Source: Fistulifera solaris (Eukaryota; Bacillariophyta; Bacillariophyceae; Naviculales; Stauroneidaceae). Taken from it: a stretch of 64,000 bases of DNA. Of this stretch, positions 22,067-32,965 are shown in pieces. The stretch lies in contig AP026140.1 in NCBI GenBank assembly GCA_030295235.1, positions 434,001-498,000 on the forward strand, given 5' to 3'. The notes beneath the pieces were generated by a model. The model saw only the letters and a program-made list of their open reading frames with translations. It was not told where the DNA came from and did not search any database. Positions within the stretch are counted from its first letter, which is position 1; each line of letters begins with the position of its first letter. Position numbers and translations under genes: made by a program.

Positions 22067-22723
22067 CTTGCTTGATTATGAACCCGTCTGTCAAGAAATA
22101 GAATGATCCAATCATCAACTTTAAGCAATGTGCGAAAGCTGCCGTCGCTGTGTGTTCTGTTTTGCTGTTCTCCTGCGATGATCGCGTTGTAATCGAAAGA
22201 CGTTAATGTGCAAGTGCGGCGGCCACTGTGATGAAACCTGTAGCAACCGGTATTTCGTGAGAAATTTACTTAGACTTGTTTTCAAATCTTTATGATGCAG
22301 TCAAAAACGTACCTAAACACAAAATATCCTTTCCTACATAATGAGATATAGTCAATATTGATTTAGGCGTGCTTGAATCCTTAACCTTATCTGAATCATT
22401 ATCACGGTAAGGGCTACCAGTACGATTGATTAGTAGAGGAGCTATAAGGAGGTATAATATCAAGGAACAAAAGGGAAATAGGGTCTAGATCTACAATCTA
22501 GAAAGATGTCTCTATGATTACTCTTCTTAGCTTTGAGTAGTTTTATTGCAGAATATTTGGCCTTTCTAGCTCCGAAATCCTTTTGTGTTAAGACGCCCTG
22601 CAACTAACCTTACCAGGTAGTAGAGATTTTTGAAAATAAACTTCGTCAAGCAACGATGAATTCGACAAGTCGAAAAGCTTGACGATAACTCCATAGAAAT
22701 GCTATCTTTCTTTAATTACAATG
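22067..22723. other. AT-rich intergenic region, no gene seen
   Basis: About 650 bases upstream of CENP-C and downstream of the TMEM223-like gene, rather AT-rich in its second half, with no convincing reading frame. Confidence 0.4.
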
Positions 22724-23523
22724 CTAACTTTTTTTTTGATGTTTCTGTCGTAGTTTGGTTACGGTCTTTAACCGGCTTTCTCTTCCGAATGCACTTTGTC
22801 GGCGGCCATACCCTTCCTCTTCCTCGCCCATGGCCACAAAGTGCTTAGGGTTCAGTAATGCCTGTAGTAAACGGTCAGGATGCGGTATGTTCGAGCTATC
22901 TCGGAAATCTAACATTAACGGCGGCCACGATATTTTCGGATGTCGAATGGGGAGATAGCCTCGATAACTCGACAATTGATCCGCATAATCCGCCAGCACC
23001 TCTTTCGCTTCCGGGGAAGAAGGATTCATCAGACTCGTCGTATTGTTTGTCACAGGAACGACTGCGGTCGGTCTCGTGGCCGGCAGCACCCCCAATAGAG
23101 CATGCGTATAAATGCGAAACTGTGCCGGCTGTTCCTCTCTGGCCGCTCGAAACGTCAAACGCGACACCAGTCGCTTGGGCCAGGCAAAAAGATCACTTGC
23201 AAACCGGCGGCAAAGATCGTACCGGTCACACCCAACATTGGGTCGACGTACAACTCGGGAATGTTGGCCGCATTGACCGCGGGCACAAAATCCGTCGTGT
23301 ACCAGATCCAGTAAGCGGTATGAAAGCTGGAAAACCCCAACCCCGTTCGAATGAGAGTGAACTGTTCGTTGCCGCGTTCAAATAATAATAGTTCTTCTTC
23401 GTCTTTTCTTGGAGAAGATGAAACGAAACGACACGTGGAATCGACAGCAGGGGGAGTTGATTTACGAAATGTAGGGTGGATCGGCTGGCAGCGAAGCACA
23501 CGTGAACCTAAAGACCTTAACAT
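22724..23523 (-). CDS. TMEM223-like mitochondrial membrane protein; apparent 1-base deletion
   Basis: The restored product has 266 residues. It begins MLRSLGSRVLRCQPIHPTF, a typical mitochondrial presequence. Next comes LLLFERGNEQFTLIRTGLGF, a short soluble element before a hydrophobic pair (HTAYWIWYTTDFVP and MLGVTGTIFAAGLQVIFF), then RLVSRLTFRAA and a soluble C-terminal domain with many prolines. The order 'short strand, two membrane helices, RL..R..L strand' resembles TMEM223/TMEM186-type proteins; TMEM223 has been linked to assembly of respiratory complexes. The frame breaks at the + strand A5 run 23186-23190; one more base joins the halves (VIFFAWPKRLVSRL). Similarity is by architecture, so treat the name as tentative. 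Confidence 0.6.
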
Positions 23524-23943
23524 GATTGCGATCGTCAGTGCAGATGATCCAAGTGGTCATTTAGTTTATCACTTGTTTTCAATGATGAATGATGAATGAT
23601 GATGCGATGAACACGTGTTTTCCATTTTTCGCCTAATCATTCTTCGTCATTTTCTTTCCAGTAGGCTTAGGGTTATCAGTGTTTTTCGTCCGTCGTCCGT
23701 CGAATAGACACAGGAAGACACGCGAATGCATCACAAATTTTCTACGGAGAATCTGGTACATTTTCTACAGAGCCTGCGCACTTTTCCGCTTGAAGACAAA
23801 AAAGCATGGTCACACGCGCGCCTATTTTGCGGTGGCGTTTTCATCTCCGCCCTGTTGCCGTTGCCGTGCAAACTATTACCAGGTATAACTATAACGGATT
23901 CAATCGCATTGCTCGACCTCAAAGACATTTTTAGAAAGCAAAT
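23524..23943. other. Divergent intergenic region with short ATGA repeats
   Basis: About 420 bases between divergent genes. It contains an imperfect microsatellite of AATGATG units at about 23580-23605 and no convincing reading frame. Confidence 0.4.
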
Positions 23944-24688
23944 ATGGCCGATAGTACCGATGAAGAAGAATTCAAGGGTGACGAGGAATCATCCAATGAC
24001 GACGCACCCTTGTCGAGTTTAGCCCGATCGGCCAAGCGATCCGCACCCAATTATAAGGAAGGAGACGATGATGAGGGATGATGACGACGACGATGTTCCG
24101 TTATCGTCTTTGATACAAACAAAGAAGTTGGAAAAGAAAACAGTCGTGGTCAAGAAAAAAGAACCCGTTTCTCCGAAAAAACGCAAAGTATCCTTGACTC
24201 CCGCCCCCAAGGCACCGAACACCAGCAATAAATCGTACGAATTTGCTTCGGCGGCCTTGTACGGCATGGAATCCGCGAAAGGACTGTTGATTCAACGATT
24301 GCTGTGTCGTTGGTGGTACGCCATGACGTGGCCCGATCCCGCGCAGTTACCGGCCAAGCCACCGGCCGGGTACGACTCCTTGGAGGGGTTTCCTGGCGTG
24401 TACGTACGGACGTCCGGGGAAAAAGTGGGCTCTTTGAAAGATGTTCGGGATTTGCAAAAGGCTCCTTCCTTTCTCAATTTTGCAAAAAAGCCGGCGGAAG
24501 AGTTGCAAGCGTTGTTGAAACAAGCCTTGTTGAAACAAAAGGAAGAATTGATTCAACATGAGGGAAAGGGGACGGCATTAGAGAAAGAACTAGATGCCTT
24601 GTTGAAATGGACTGAGAAAGTGAATCCATCCAAAGCCGACAAAGACGCACAAAAGATACTGAAAGCACAAGGACTTTCCTTGGATTAA
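23944..24688 (+). CDS. Acidic/basic nuclear-type protein of unknown function; apparent 1-base insertion
   Basis: The ATG at 23944 opens an acidic segment (MADSTDEEEFKGDEESSNDD) with the phrase DDAPLSSLARSAKR. In a shifted frame a second, similar phrase follows (DDDDVPLSSLIQTKK), then a Lys/Pro-rich stretch with a good nuclear localisation signal (KKEPVSPKKRKVS). Removing one G at 24074-24077 joins them into a 247-residue protein. The second half has a compact region (LLCRWWYAMTWPDP, GYDSLEGFPGVYVRTSGEKVG, VRDLQKAPSFLNFAKKP) and a helical C-terminus rich in Gln/Lys/Leu. The W-W-Y..WP and G.PGVY features look like a real small domain, but I do not recognise the family. The repeated 'PLSSL' phrase suggests a short linear binding motif. 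Confidence 0.6.
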
Positions 24689-24761
24689 TCAAGACGAATA
24701 ATTAGACGTGTCTTTCTCCTAGTTAACAAGCGGGTGTTATGAAATGTTTTAGCTATGTGTT

Positions 24762-27700
24762 CTAGTGACGATGGGAATCCTTCCGCTCGTCGTCGAGAAG
24801 GAGTCCTCGGAGACTGGCTTCCTCTTCTCGAAGAATATCGGGTCGCAGTTGATTTCGTATGGCCAGCAAGCTGAACGATATAGCTTCAGCGACGCCACTG
24901 GCCGGTGCTGCAATCGCCACAGGGATACCTCGAATCAGGCTACTTCCGGCACCGGTTGCGCCACTTCGGTGATATTCGCGATACGGCACAATTACAATAC
25001 GGTAATTGGCTGCCTGCAAACCCCTCGAAAGGCTCTCGAGTGCGTGCTGTGACGCGTCGTTGAGAGTCCTCGGTATGTGTATCGGCCGAGAGGGCAGTGT
25101 GCTGCTGAAACCGCCCGTATTTAGTACAGCATGACGAGGGCTGGTGAGACTGGCGACTGTACTTGCGAAAAACTCCGTCACTCGCGATGACAGTGTAAAT
25201 GTTTCGTAAGAAACGGCGTTGGTAAAAGAAGTCGTGCCCGCGCGAAAAGCCTTTCGAATGCTTTCCCCGTTTTGCAAGGCTTCCCAAGGGAGAACGACGA
25301 GATCGATCGCACTGCCGCCTACGTGCGTGATAGGTTGAAAAGGTGCTGCGTGTGTCACAAATTTGTGCAGCTGGGTGGCGCACACGTCTTGTATGTATTG
25401 CCTCAAAAGAATTCCGATGTTCGGCCCTAACCCGACTTCATTGTTGACGATTACTTCTTGAAGTGTAACAACCATCCCGTCAAGTGGACTCAAATTAACC
25501 AGCTCTACCACAGCTCCATTCTTTAAAGCATCTGTATCAATCTTCTCAGGTTTGTAGTCTACCTTAATTTTCAACGGGCGGACTCGAAACGTTTTAAACA
25601 GTGGCGGAGGTAGGGCGTGCAAACCTTCCGGCAAAGGCTCATCAGCTTTGTCGGCATCACTGTCGTCACCGGTATTGAAAAAGGCCAAGGCAAACCGAAT
25701 GGCTCGCTGGTCGAGCGAACATCGTAGTGGGAGTAGTTTCAGCGCGAATTCGGCTTCATCGCTGACGATTTCATTTTCCGGGGTGACGCGTACTACCGGA
25801 TGCCAACTGACCATCTAAAAAAAGCATTAGTGAACATGCAGAGCAAAATGCCAAAAAGCAAAAAGGCCTTACCTTAATGGCAGCCAATCCGTCGTTTGTA
25901 TTTCGCGGATGTTCTTCATTGTTTACCCATTCGCCGACCATCTTCGTGGGCCTGTCCCTGCTAATCGTTTCAGCTACAAAGAAATCGCCTATTTTCATAT
26001 CCAGGCAAGACGCTAAGCGGTGATCCGCCGAATCCTCAAAACTATCAAGTCGCAGCTGTGTCCCTGAAACCGATATTTGAACGTATTTGTTCGTGCGACG
26101 GGAAAGCCGTCGAATATCACTTTGGTCTTTTAGTTTTTTGGTACGGTCTTCTGGCAATGGCAAATCGCTGAAGATAGTAGATGAACTGGCTTTGTCGTCC
26201 ACAAGAGTACTCATGAGTTTGAGTCTCGTCTCCTTACCGCTGACAAGATTGCCATCTGAGCTGAGACTTTCAGATGTATCGTCGCTCAAACCCGATTCCT
26301 TTTCGCTCCGATCTTTCGGACTAATACTCCCAATAACGAAGGGGGGAGCTCGTTGCAAGACTTCGTAACTTCTCGTCCAGCATCTCAGGCCAGTCATATC
26401 CATCGAAGCAACGAATTTTCAAAGTGAAATCATGGATTAATATCCGACTTTTCACGTAACACTGTGAACTATTTCCACAATATTTTGATGCGCCCATGTC
26501 GCCTTCCCCCAGAGGGTCCGATACGGGCTGAAGTCGAAAGTGGTGGTTGATAATTGGTGGACTTTTCAAAGTTGTTGACTTACTTTGAAGAGTCATTGTT
26601 CTTTCATCGTTTTCAGTTATAGGTCCTGTGAACCATCTGGCGGATTGCTCTTCGCCAGCAGGTATATCATTGAATAATGGATCAGCATCAATGGTAGTCC
26701 AATCGTACCCATCAAGAAGGAAGTCTTTCAACCGATCATTTCTTAAATCAGTTCCAACTTGTGGCCGCAAGGCACTTTGCTGTTTCAATGAACTGAGCAT
26801 TGGTGTAGATGGTTTACGAGTTTCACTGTCATCATTATGCACCTCCGTGACAGAATCAAAGAAAACTTCGTCGTCTCCACAAGAATTCAGACTTTTCACG
26901 GCCCGTAACGCTTCGTCATCGATGGCACTCAATTCACGCGACAATTCGCCAATCGTGCTAAGTAAGACCGAAAAGGAGTCTTTGCAACAAAATAGAGCGA
27001 GCTCTCCGATTGTAAGACTGACGGTCGTTGATGATTCGATTGTGTTCTTTCGGGTGCTGTCGGACAAGGAAATGACAGCGTCAAGCAGACTTAATGTCAC
27101 CAGCGTGCGAAAATTCATTTTTCGCTGTACATCGTCCGGCGAGAGCTCAGCTTTTGCTTGTGACATCCACGCATCCAAAGATATTTGCCACGGTTGAAAT
27201 AGGGCGATGCCTCCCAGCGCGCAGCTATTTTCATAGTTGTATGGAAAGCGATTGTTGCATAGATAGAGTGATACATCACATAGGGTCACGGAGAACGACT
27301 GCGAAGGTCCTCGAGGTAGCAACATGTTTGTAGAAAAGCGTAGATCACCAAGTCGAACGATTACGCGAGATGGCGTGCTGAACTTTATCGGCGAAACATA
27401 GTCCACATTACAATCGGCAAGAGAGACGCCTATTCTCGAAAGGGTAGCACTGGTACTTAATGAATGCCCACATTCGTCCTCCGTGGTACTGGCGGAGTTT
27501 CCGCTAACCGGGTCGAAGATACCCCTAAGCTTTGTCGGCCAATTTCTTGATTCATAATCGATTCGCAACGTCATATCGTAAAGAGTTATTTGAAAGTGAG
27601 TTTCCAACATATCATCGGATGAGTCAGTCCTTTCAGGCAACGAGAAATCCATTAAGACGCATGGACTTGTTGGTGAAATCGGTTTGAACAACTTGGAACG

Positions 27701-30500
27701 GTGAAATATTGGCCGTGCAAGCGAATTCTGAGTCAAAGAGAGCCTTTTTCTAAGAAAATACGCACGTCTCCTTATACAGCCAGAACTATCATTGATTTTC
27801 TGTTTGCCAAGTTTGCCAACTTGCATCGAAAAAGCATTGTTAGAGAACAAGGGGAAGTCACAGTCTTTCCAATTCCAAAAATCTTACCTTCGACGAAGTT
27901 TACGTCTTGTACCATCAAGCGCCCCTGGATCAAATCAGTTCCACATACAACTCCGTGTAGTTTTAGTCCATGTCCCTTAATTACAAACGATTGACCAAGG
28001 TTGTCGTGTGCGATCGTGTCATCGTGTACAGCTAACGTGGTCGATGTGACGGATACACGCAAAGAAGTAGAGGGAAGGACCGCTCTACATGCCCTATTGT
28101 TTCCAGAATCAAGATCAGCAAGGGTAGTCTCCGGTTTTGAAATACATCGGAAGATCGACAGCAATGTTGAAAGTTCTGTAGACGTCAAGTCACCGACAAA
28201 CTCGGGAACTTGAATACTAATGACGGTGTTACTTTTCGCCGCGTTTCTTAACATTTCTTGCTGGGCGCCAACTTGCCGTATCCGACTACGCGAATGAGGG
28301 TCTACTCCACCTAACTTGGAACAAAGAACACGATCTATTCTAGCATCATCATCTTCGTCCTCTTGACGATGTTTGAATGAAGAAATCGGGGGTACCACTG
28401 GAAATTCTACTTGTCCTCTTGAGTGGCTACATTGGCCTTCCTCATTTGACCCACCGATACAATCTCGCCATAACTTTATTTTTACTGGAATAGTCGGTTG
28501 GACTTCCGACCTACCGGCCATTGCAAGGACATCGAACCTCCGACAACATTGACCGCCACTTCTCGCACTATTTGGAAACGAAACAAATGCAATGGCATCG
28601 TCGAAGCTGAGCGATAAGTCCTCATCCGAAGCTTCTTGCTTGAAATTTATAAAAATCGACACGTTTCGTACGTCAACACCGAGATGAGCGTTGCCCGCGT
28701 TACATGGAGCCACCTCATACACACTTCGCTGAAAAGCATTTTCCCAGTTTCCTTCTTTCAAAATTGGTAACTTAAAATGAACGCTTGGGCATGAAATTGA
28801 AATTTGTAATGAAGCACCTTCTGTATCCTGTTTCAAAGAATCTACCTCGCTTGCGCTTTCGATTGCTTCAATGTTTTGTATAGCAGCAGCAAATTTCGAC
28901 ATTCTTGCAAGGGTGTGGAGATCACATTCGTACACCAGAGGTAGCAGTTCGAGATCGATATCGAGTTTCCCTTCGCAGCTCTTACGTACGTTCAGCGAGA
29001 TACAGGTCGACTGTACGAGTACCTCGTCATTTCTTTCAATCAGACCACCAGAGCCATATAAAAAGGTAAAAATAGGACGAATCTCTACCTTTCGAGAAAC
29101 GCGCGAGTGTACCTCTGTATTGCTAATCCGCGAGTCTTCAACCACAAAATTGCCTATCACCAGTACGTGCTCCTGTGAATTTGCAAAGATGTTGGATGTA
29201 AAATCAATATCTTTGACCGACGCCAGTGCATACGCTTCTTCTCTCCGACTGGACAGCTCCCCGTCATTCGAGAATACGATTTTTAGGCCTAATTCCTTCA
29301 GGTGAAATCGTATTGTCGCCATCAATGCCCCAGAATGTTGGGGTGATCCATTTCGACTCATTGCTATAGAATCATGAAGCATAGCGGAATACTGATAGAA
29401 GCTCTTCTCGTTGGCATCAAAAACATATCAAACGATACTTCGTCCTTCGACCCATTCGGTGGAAAATCAGGGACCAGGATACCACCTCTCAATTCATTCC
29501 TTTCCACTTGCTCACGAGCCGCTCGATACTGTTCCATCATTGTATTCAGAAAATCTAAATCCTCCGCTTCGTAGTCCGACTCCACCTCCGACGGTGACAG
29601 ATTCTCGACTTCGCGTATGTCGTTCTCTCGAAAATGTGCCGAGTACGTGTGAACAAATTTCCGTAAAAGGACCAAGGAAGTCGCATCGACTGATACATTC
29701 AGTTTTTGACTCAAATGGACTTCACAATCCGTTTCTGCCCTACGTTCCGTTACCGAGTCGCCCGTATTGTATTCAATGACCCGCAAGGTGATGCGGTTGA
29801 CGCCTTCCAACAATACTACTGAAGCACGATACGCATCCGAATTTCCTTCGCGTTCTCCAATGCTGATCGAAGTCTTTTGAAACATGACGGTCTTGTGAAA
29901 TTTCGTTTCGTACTGCTGGGTGGTTGACTTGCCGACGGAAGCCGTTTGATACGAAAAACTCTGACAGCGCAATTCCAACCAAGTCTGCTTAGTTCCTTCC
30001 CTATCCCAACACCGTATTGAAATATCTCTTATTTCGACCGACAAATCCAGTGATTTTAAAGCCGCATCAAGATACAGAGACAGTAAACTTTTCGTCTCGG
30101 CATTCGGAGTAACAGGAGTTGTTGTTACGGACGCGGGGATCTGTGGTTCTAGCTCCAGAAAAACACCCTCCAACTCAATCTTTGCCGCTAAAGCAATCCG
30201 AGGTAATGATGTTCCCCACGCCGTGCGCAACTTTTCCCATGCGGCATTCTCATCGGAAACATCGTCTTGGAAGCGCAGATGCACCGTCAATTCCCGCATC
30301 ATAGCTTTCTTTACTCGCAAAGGAAGTGTCGCGAGTCGTTCATGATCCGTTCGGAAACGGACATTGCGCAAGGTGCAACGTCCATCGGTGATGGAAACAT
30401 CCAAACGAGAGTGCAGTTGTTGCAACGATTCTTGGTCCAAAATGGGACCCAAAACACGACGCAACAAAAAGGCGTAAAGGCGATGTTTCCAAGGTATCAT
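24762..30500 (-). CDS. ATG2: Autophagy-related protein 2 (ATG2), three exons; two apparent indels
   Basis: ATG2 is a rod-like lipid-transfer protein that bridges the ER and the growing phagophore. Exons: 30500-27888, 27819-25873 and 25814-24762. The first intron is 67 bases with a GTAAG donor and a less certain AG at 27821-27820; the second is 58 bases and clear. The ATG at 30500 is chosen because MIPWKHRLYAFLLRRVLG is the typical chorein-type start. The C-terminus has FKTFRVRPLKIKVDYKP, LVNLSPLDGMVVTLQEV and, further on, DVCATQLHKFVTHAAPFQPI, as in ATG2 C-terminal regions. Two frame breaks occur: one base missing in a minus-strand T5 at about 29427-29431, and one extra C at the G6 run 26341-26346. 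The restored protein has about 1870 residues, within the family range. Confidence 0.85.
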
Positions 30501-31040
30501 TGTATTCAATCGATTCGCTTGTGCATAATCGTAACGACAGCTTCCAGTGAAATGAAGGAAATCAACTGTAGAGACAGATGGTGAAGAACTGAGTGCAACC
30601 AAAGTCGTGATTGACAGCGTCACAATCGACACCTGTTCTTTTAAAATTGAGAAAACAGCGATGTGAAAAAGGCCGACAAGTATACCCGAAGCAGAAAAAG
30701 AGCTTGAGGCTTTCTCTTTGATGGGGCGACAAGGGCACTTGACTATCTTCAATCTACTTTATTGTTGAAACGCATTATATCGTCTTCATTGTCGTCGTCA
30801 CGTTTCGCAACCGAACAAAAGAAAAGAATTTGCATCGAGTCACGTGTCAAGTAAGTCACGAAATAACGTCGTATGTAGCCGAACTAGAGCAAAAGCACTA
30901 CTGAAAGTTATTGACTCGTGAATTTGACGTCAATGACGATCTACCTTTCGCAGATCTTCAACCATGGTATCTTCATCACATTTTTTTAACCATGGTGAAT
31001 GGTGATGATTCTGGCACCCGAGCCGCTGTCTTTACTTGTC
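30501..31040. promoter_or_regulatory. Divergent intergenic region upstream of ATG2
   Basis: About 540 bases between ATG2 and the divergent repeat-protein gene. No motif is recognised. The upstream in-frame ATG of the neighbour at 30999 falls inside it. Confidence 0.35.
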
Positions 31041-32561
31041 ATGCCTCTAAAACGATTGAGTCTCTGCCTGTCACTGCTTTTTACTGCTGTCGCATTTTTC
31101 ACGCCGAATCATCGAAGAAGAAAATGTCTCTCCAAATTGTGTCTTTCCCATTCCGAAGATGGAATTACACTCGAGTTGACAAAATTGTTGCGCAACAAGG
31201 GGTTACGGAAGCTCAAAGAAGAGAAGACGACCGAGTCATTGGCACTCAATTTTGAAAGACTGCTGGGCAAGGCAGAGTTTGCGAATCAAACGATTTCTTC
31301 GTCATCTAGAAAGACGAACTATCGCAAACGTAATTCCCTTCTCGCCGAATTCGACAATTTACGGACGACAAGCGATATACGAATGCCTCAAAATGACACG
31401 CTATCTTGCGTTCAAATACATCAGAATCACACAGAGCTGTCACCATACTATCGTCGGGATCGACGCGATTACGAAACAATGGATTGCAGGAACAATGACG
31501 ACATTGCGGACCCCACAGGACTTTGCGCATTGTTACAGGTGCGTTTTTTGGCGAGAAAAGCCAAAGATTTTGATCAAATAGCCCATCTAGACCTTCAACT
31601 TCAGCGACAACACGGAGTGCGCGTGTCCGATTATCCCCGATTATGGACCCGACGCACCGATGCCTCCAAAGCGTCGATGCGTCAAAGGATGAGGAAACGA
31701 AAGGCTCGCATGATGAAACTCTTTGGATTACTGGGACACCCGTATGTGAAAATCAAAAGTGCTGTGGTCCATCACAATGCATCAATTATCCCCGGGAGCC
31801 ATGTTCATGCATCGTTGTCGGCCTTGACGCGCTATCAATTGGAAGGAAGATACGATCGAGCGGAAGCCATCAAGTTAGAGTTGTCGTTGTGTGGAATTCG
31901 TATTCACGATCAACTGCTGTTGTGGACGAACGATGCCAACGTAGAATTTGAAATGTTGGAAACCATTCCGGACCGAGTGAATGAAATACCTGTTTACACG
32001 GAAGTCAAAGACGACGTTTCCCCCAATCAAACAGCATCCATCCAGTATGATACGGGCAGACTTCGATTTGGTGGACGGACGATGGAAGAGGATATTTTAC
32101 GCAGACACCAACGGATACAGCAGCTGCTGCTTCAGCGATCCGAAGCTGATGCCAGAGGAGAATCGACTTTGTTTGCGTTGATTACGAATGAGTTGAGGAG
32201 TACTTATCAAGTAGCAATCGATGATGAACAAAGAACATGGCGAATTCTTAAAGCCACTCCCAATGTGGAAGAATCAATATCATTGCGCACGGATGACTAC
32301 ACAACATCTTCTTTTGCAGCCCTCCTGTTTGGAGAACAGTCAAGGGACTACACTAGCGACACCACTTATCGACCAAGTCAAAAATCACTTCCAATCGACA
32401 ATTCAATCTACCAACAAAGAATAGAAGAGCTTGTTCAAGAGCGCATTCACTTGCGCGAAGAGGGCAGATACCTAGAGGCGGATGCGGTTCGACGAGAGTT
32501 ATGGCACACCTATGTAAGTCATCGTAGAGCTGTTTTCGATGAAGCTATGTCGTACTGCTAA
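31041..32561 (+). CDS. Repeat protein with cysteinyl-tRNA-synthetase-tail-like hairpins, probably plastid-targeted
   Basis: The ATG at 31041 gives MPLKRLSLCLSLLFTAVAFFTPNHRRRK: a signal peptide followed by AVA-Phe and then a basic stretch, which matches the diatom plastid-import rule. An upstream ATG at 30999 adds 14 residues and is less likely. The mature 480 residues contain at least three, perhaps four, copies of a helical hairpin with the pattern R..AR....F..A..+...L....GV.+.D....W: RFLARKAKDFDQIAHLDLQL, RYQLEGRYDRAEAIKLELSL (with GIRIHDQLLLW), a looser copy at about residues 370-415, and EEGRYLEADAVRRELWHTY at the end. This resembles the C-terminal hairpin of cysteinyl-tRNA synthetases and UVR-type motifs. 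No catalytic domain is present, so it may be an RNA- or protein-binding scaffold. Function unknown. Confidence 0.65.
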   Translation: MPLKRLSLCLSLLFTAVAFFTPNHRRRKCLSKLCLSHSEDGITLELTKLLRNKGLRKLKEEKTTESLALNFERLLGKAEFANQTISSSSRKTNYRKRNSLLAEFDNLRTTSDIRMPQNDTLSCVQIHQNHTELSPYYRRDRRDYETMDCRNNDDIADPTGLCALLQVRFLARKAKDFDQIAHLDLQLQRQHGVRVSDYPRLWTRRTDASKASMRQRMRKRKARMMKLFGLLGHPYVKIKSAVVHHNASIIPGSHVHASLSALTRYQLEGRYDRAEAIKLELSLCGIRIHDQLLLWTNDANVEFEMLETIPDRVNEIPVYTEVKDDVSPNQTASIQYDTGRLRFGGRTMEEDILRRHQRIQQLLLQRSEADARGESTLFALITNELRSTYQVAIDDEQRTWRILKATPNVEESISLRTDDYTTSSFAALLFGEQSRDYTSDTTYRPSQKSLPIDNSIYQQRIEELVQERIHLREEGRYLEADAVRRELWHTYVSHRRAVFDEAMSYC

Positions 32562-32952
32562 TAATTTGGTATGTTCAACTCTCATGTTCTCTAATCTTCG
32601 TCCAAGAACGTCGGCGTGAATGACAAGCTCCGTCAGTACAGTGTTGGAGGAGTTTACGATACTAGCACTACCCACCATTTGCCTGCTAAAAAGAAAAAGC
32701 AATAACATTTAGGATGACGAACTGCAGTATCTTCGACGTATAAATCAATGGGTGACGAATTGCAATGTAGCTATCTATAGCTAAAGCTATTACGGGCAAT
32801 GGAAGTTATTGCTTCCGGAATCGGGTGACTTTGGACTCTAATTATAGCTGCTTACCAGTAGCAAGTAGCAACGATGATTCTTTTTATAAATTTTTTTACT
32901 TCCATTCACTTTTGCTCCTCTAGAGAGACTTTGTGCAAAATTGCAGGATTTC
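32562..32952. other. Intergenic region, no gene seen
   Basis: About 390 AT-rich bases between the repeat-protein gene and the tRNA-Leu terminator. No gene or repeat is recognised. Confidence 0.4.
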
Positions 32953-32958
32953 AAAAAA
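32953..32958 (-). terminator. RNA polymerase III T-run terminator of tRNA-Leu
   Basis: Six T residues on the minus strand, seven bases past the discriminator base of the tRNA-Leu gene. The run supports Pol III transcription of the intron-containing gene. Confidence 0.7.
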
Positions 32959-32965
32959 GAATTTT

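Noticed and set aside
23726-24022. A 98-codon plus-strand open frame before the 'PLSSL' protein
   Set aside because: Out of frame with the supported product and overlapping its first exon; more likely 5' UTR.
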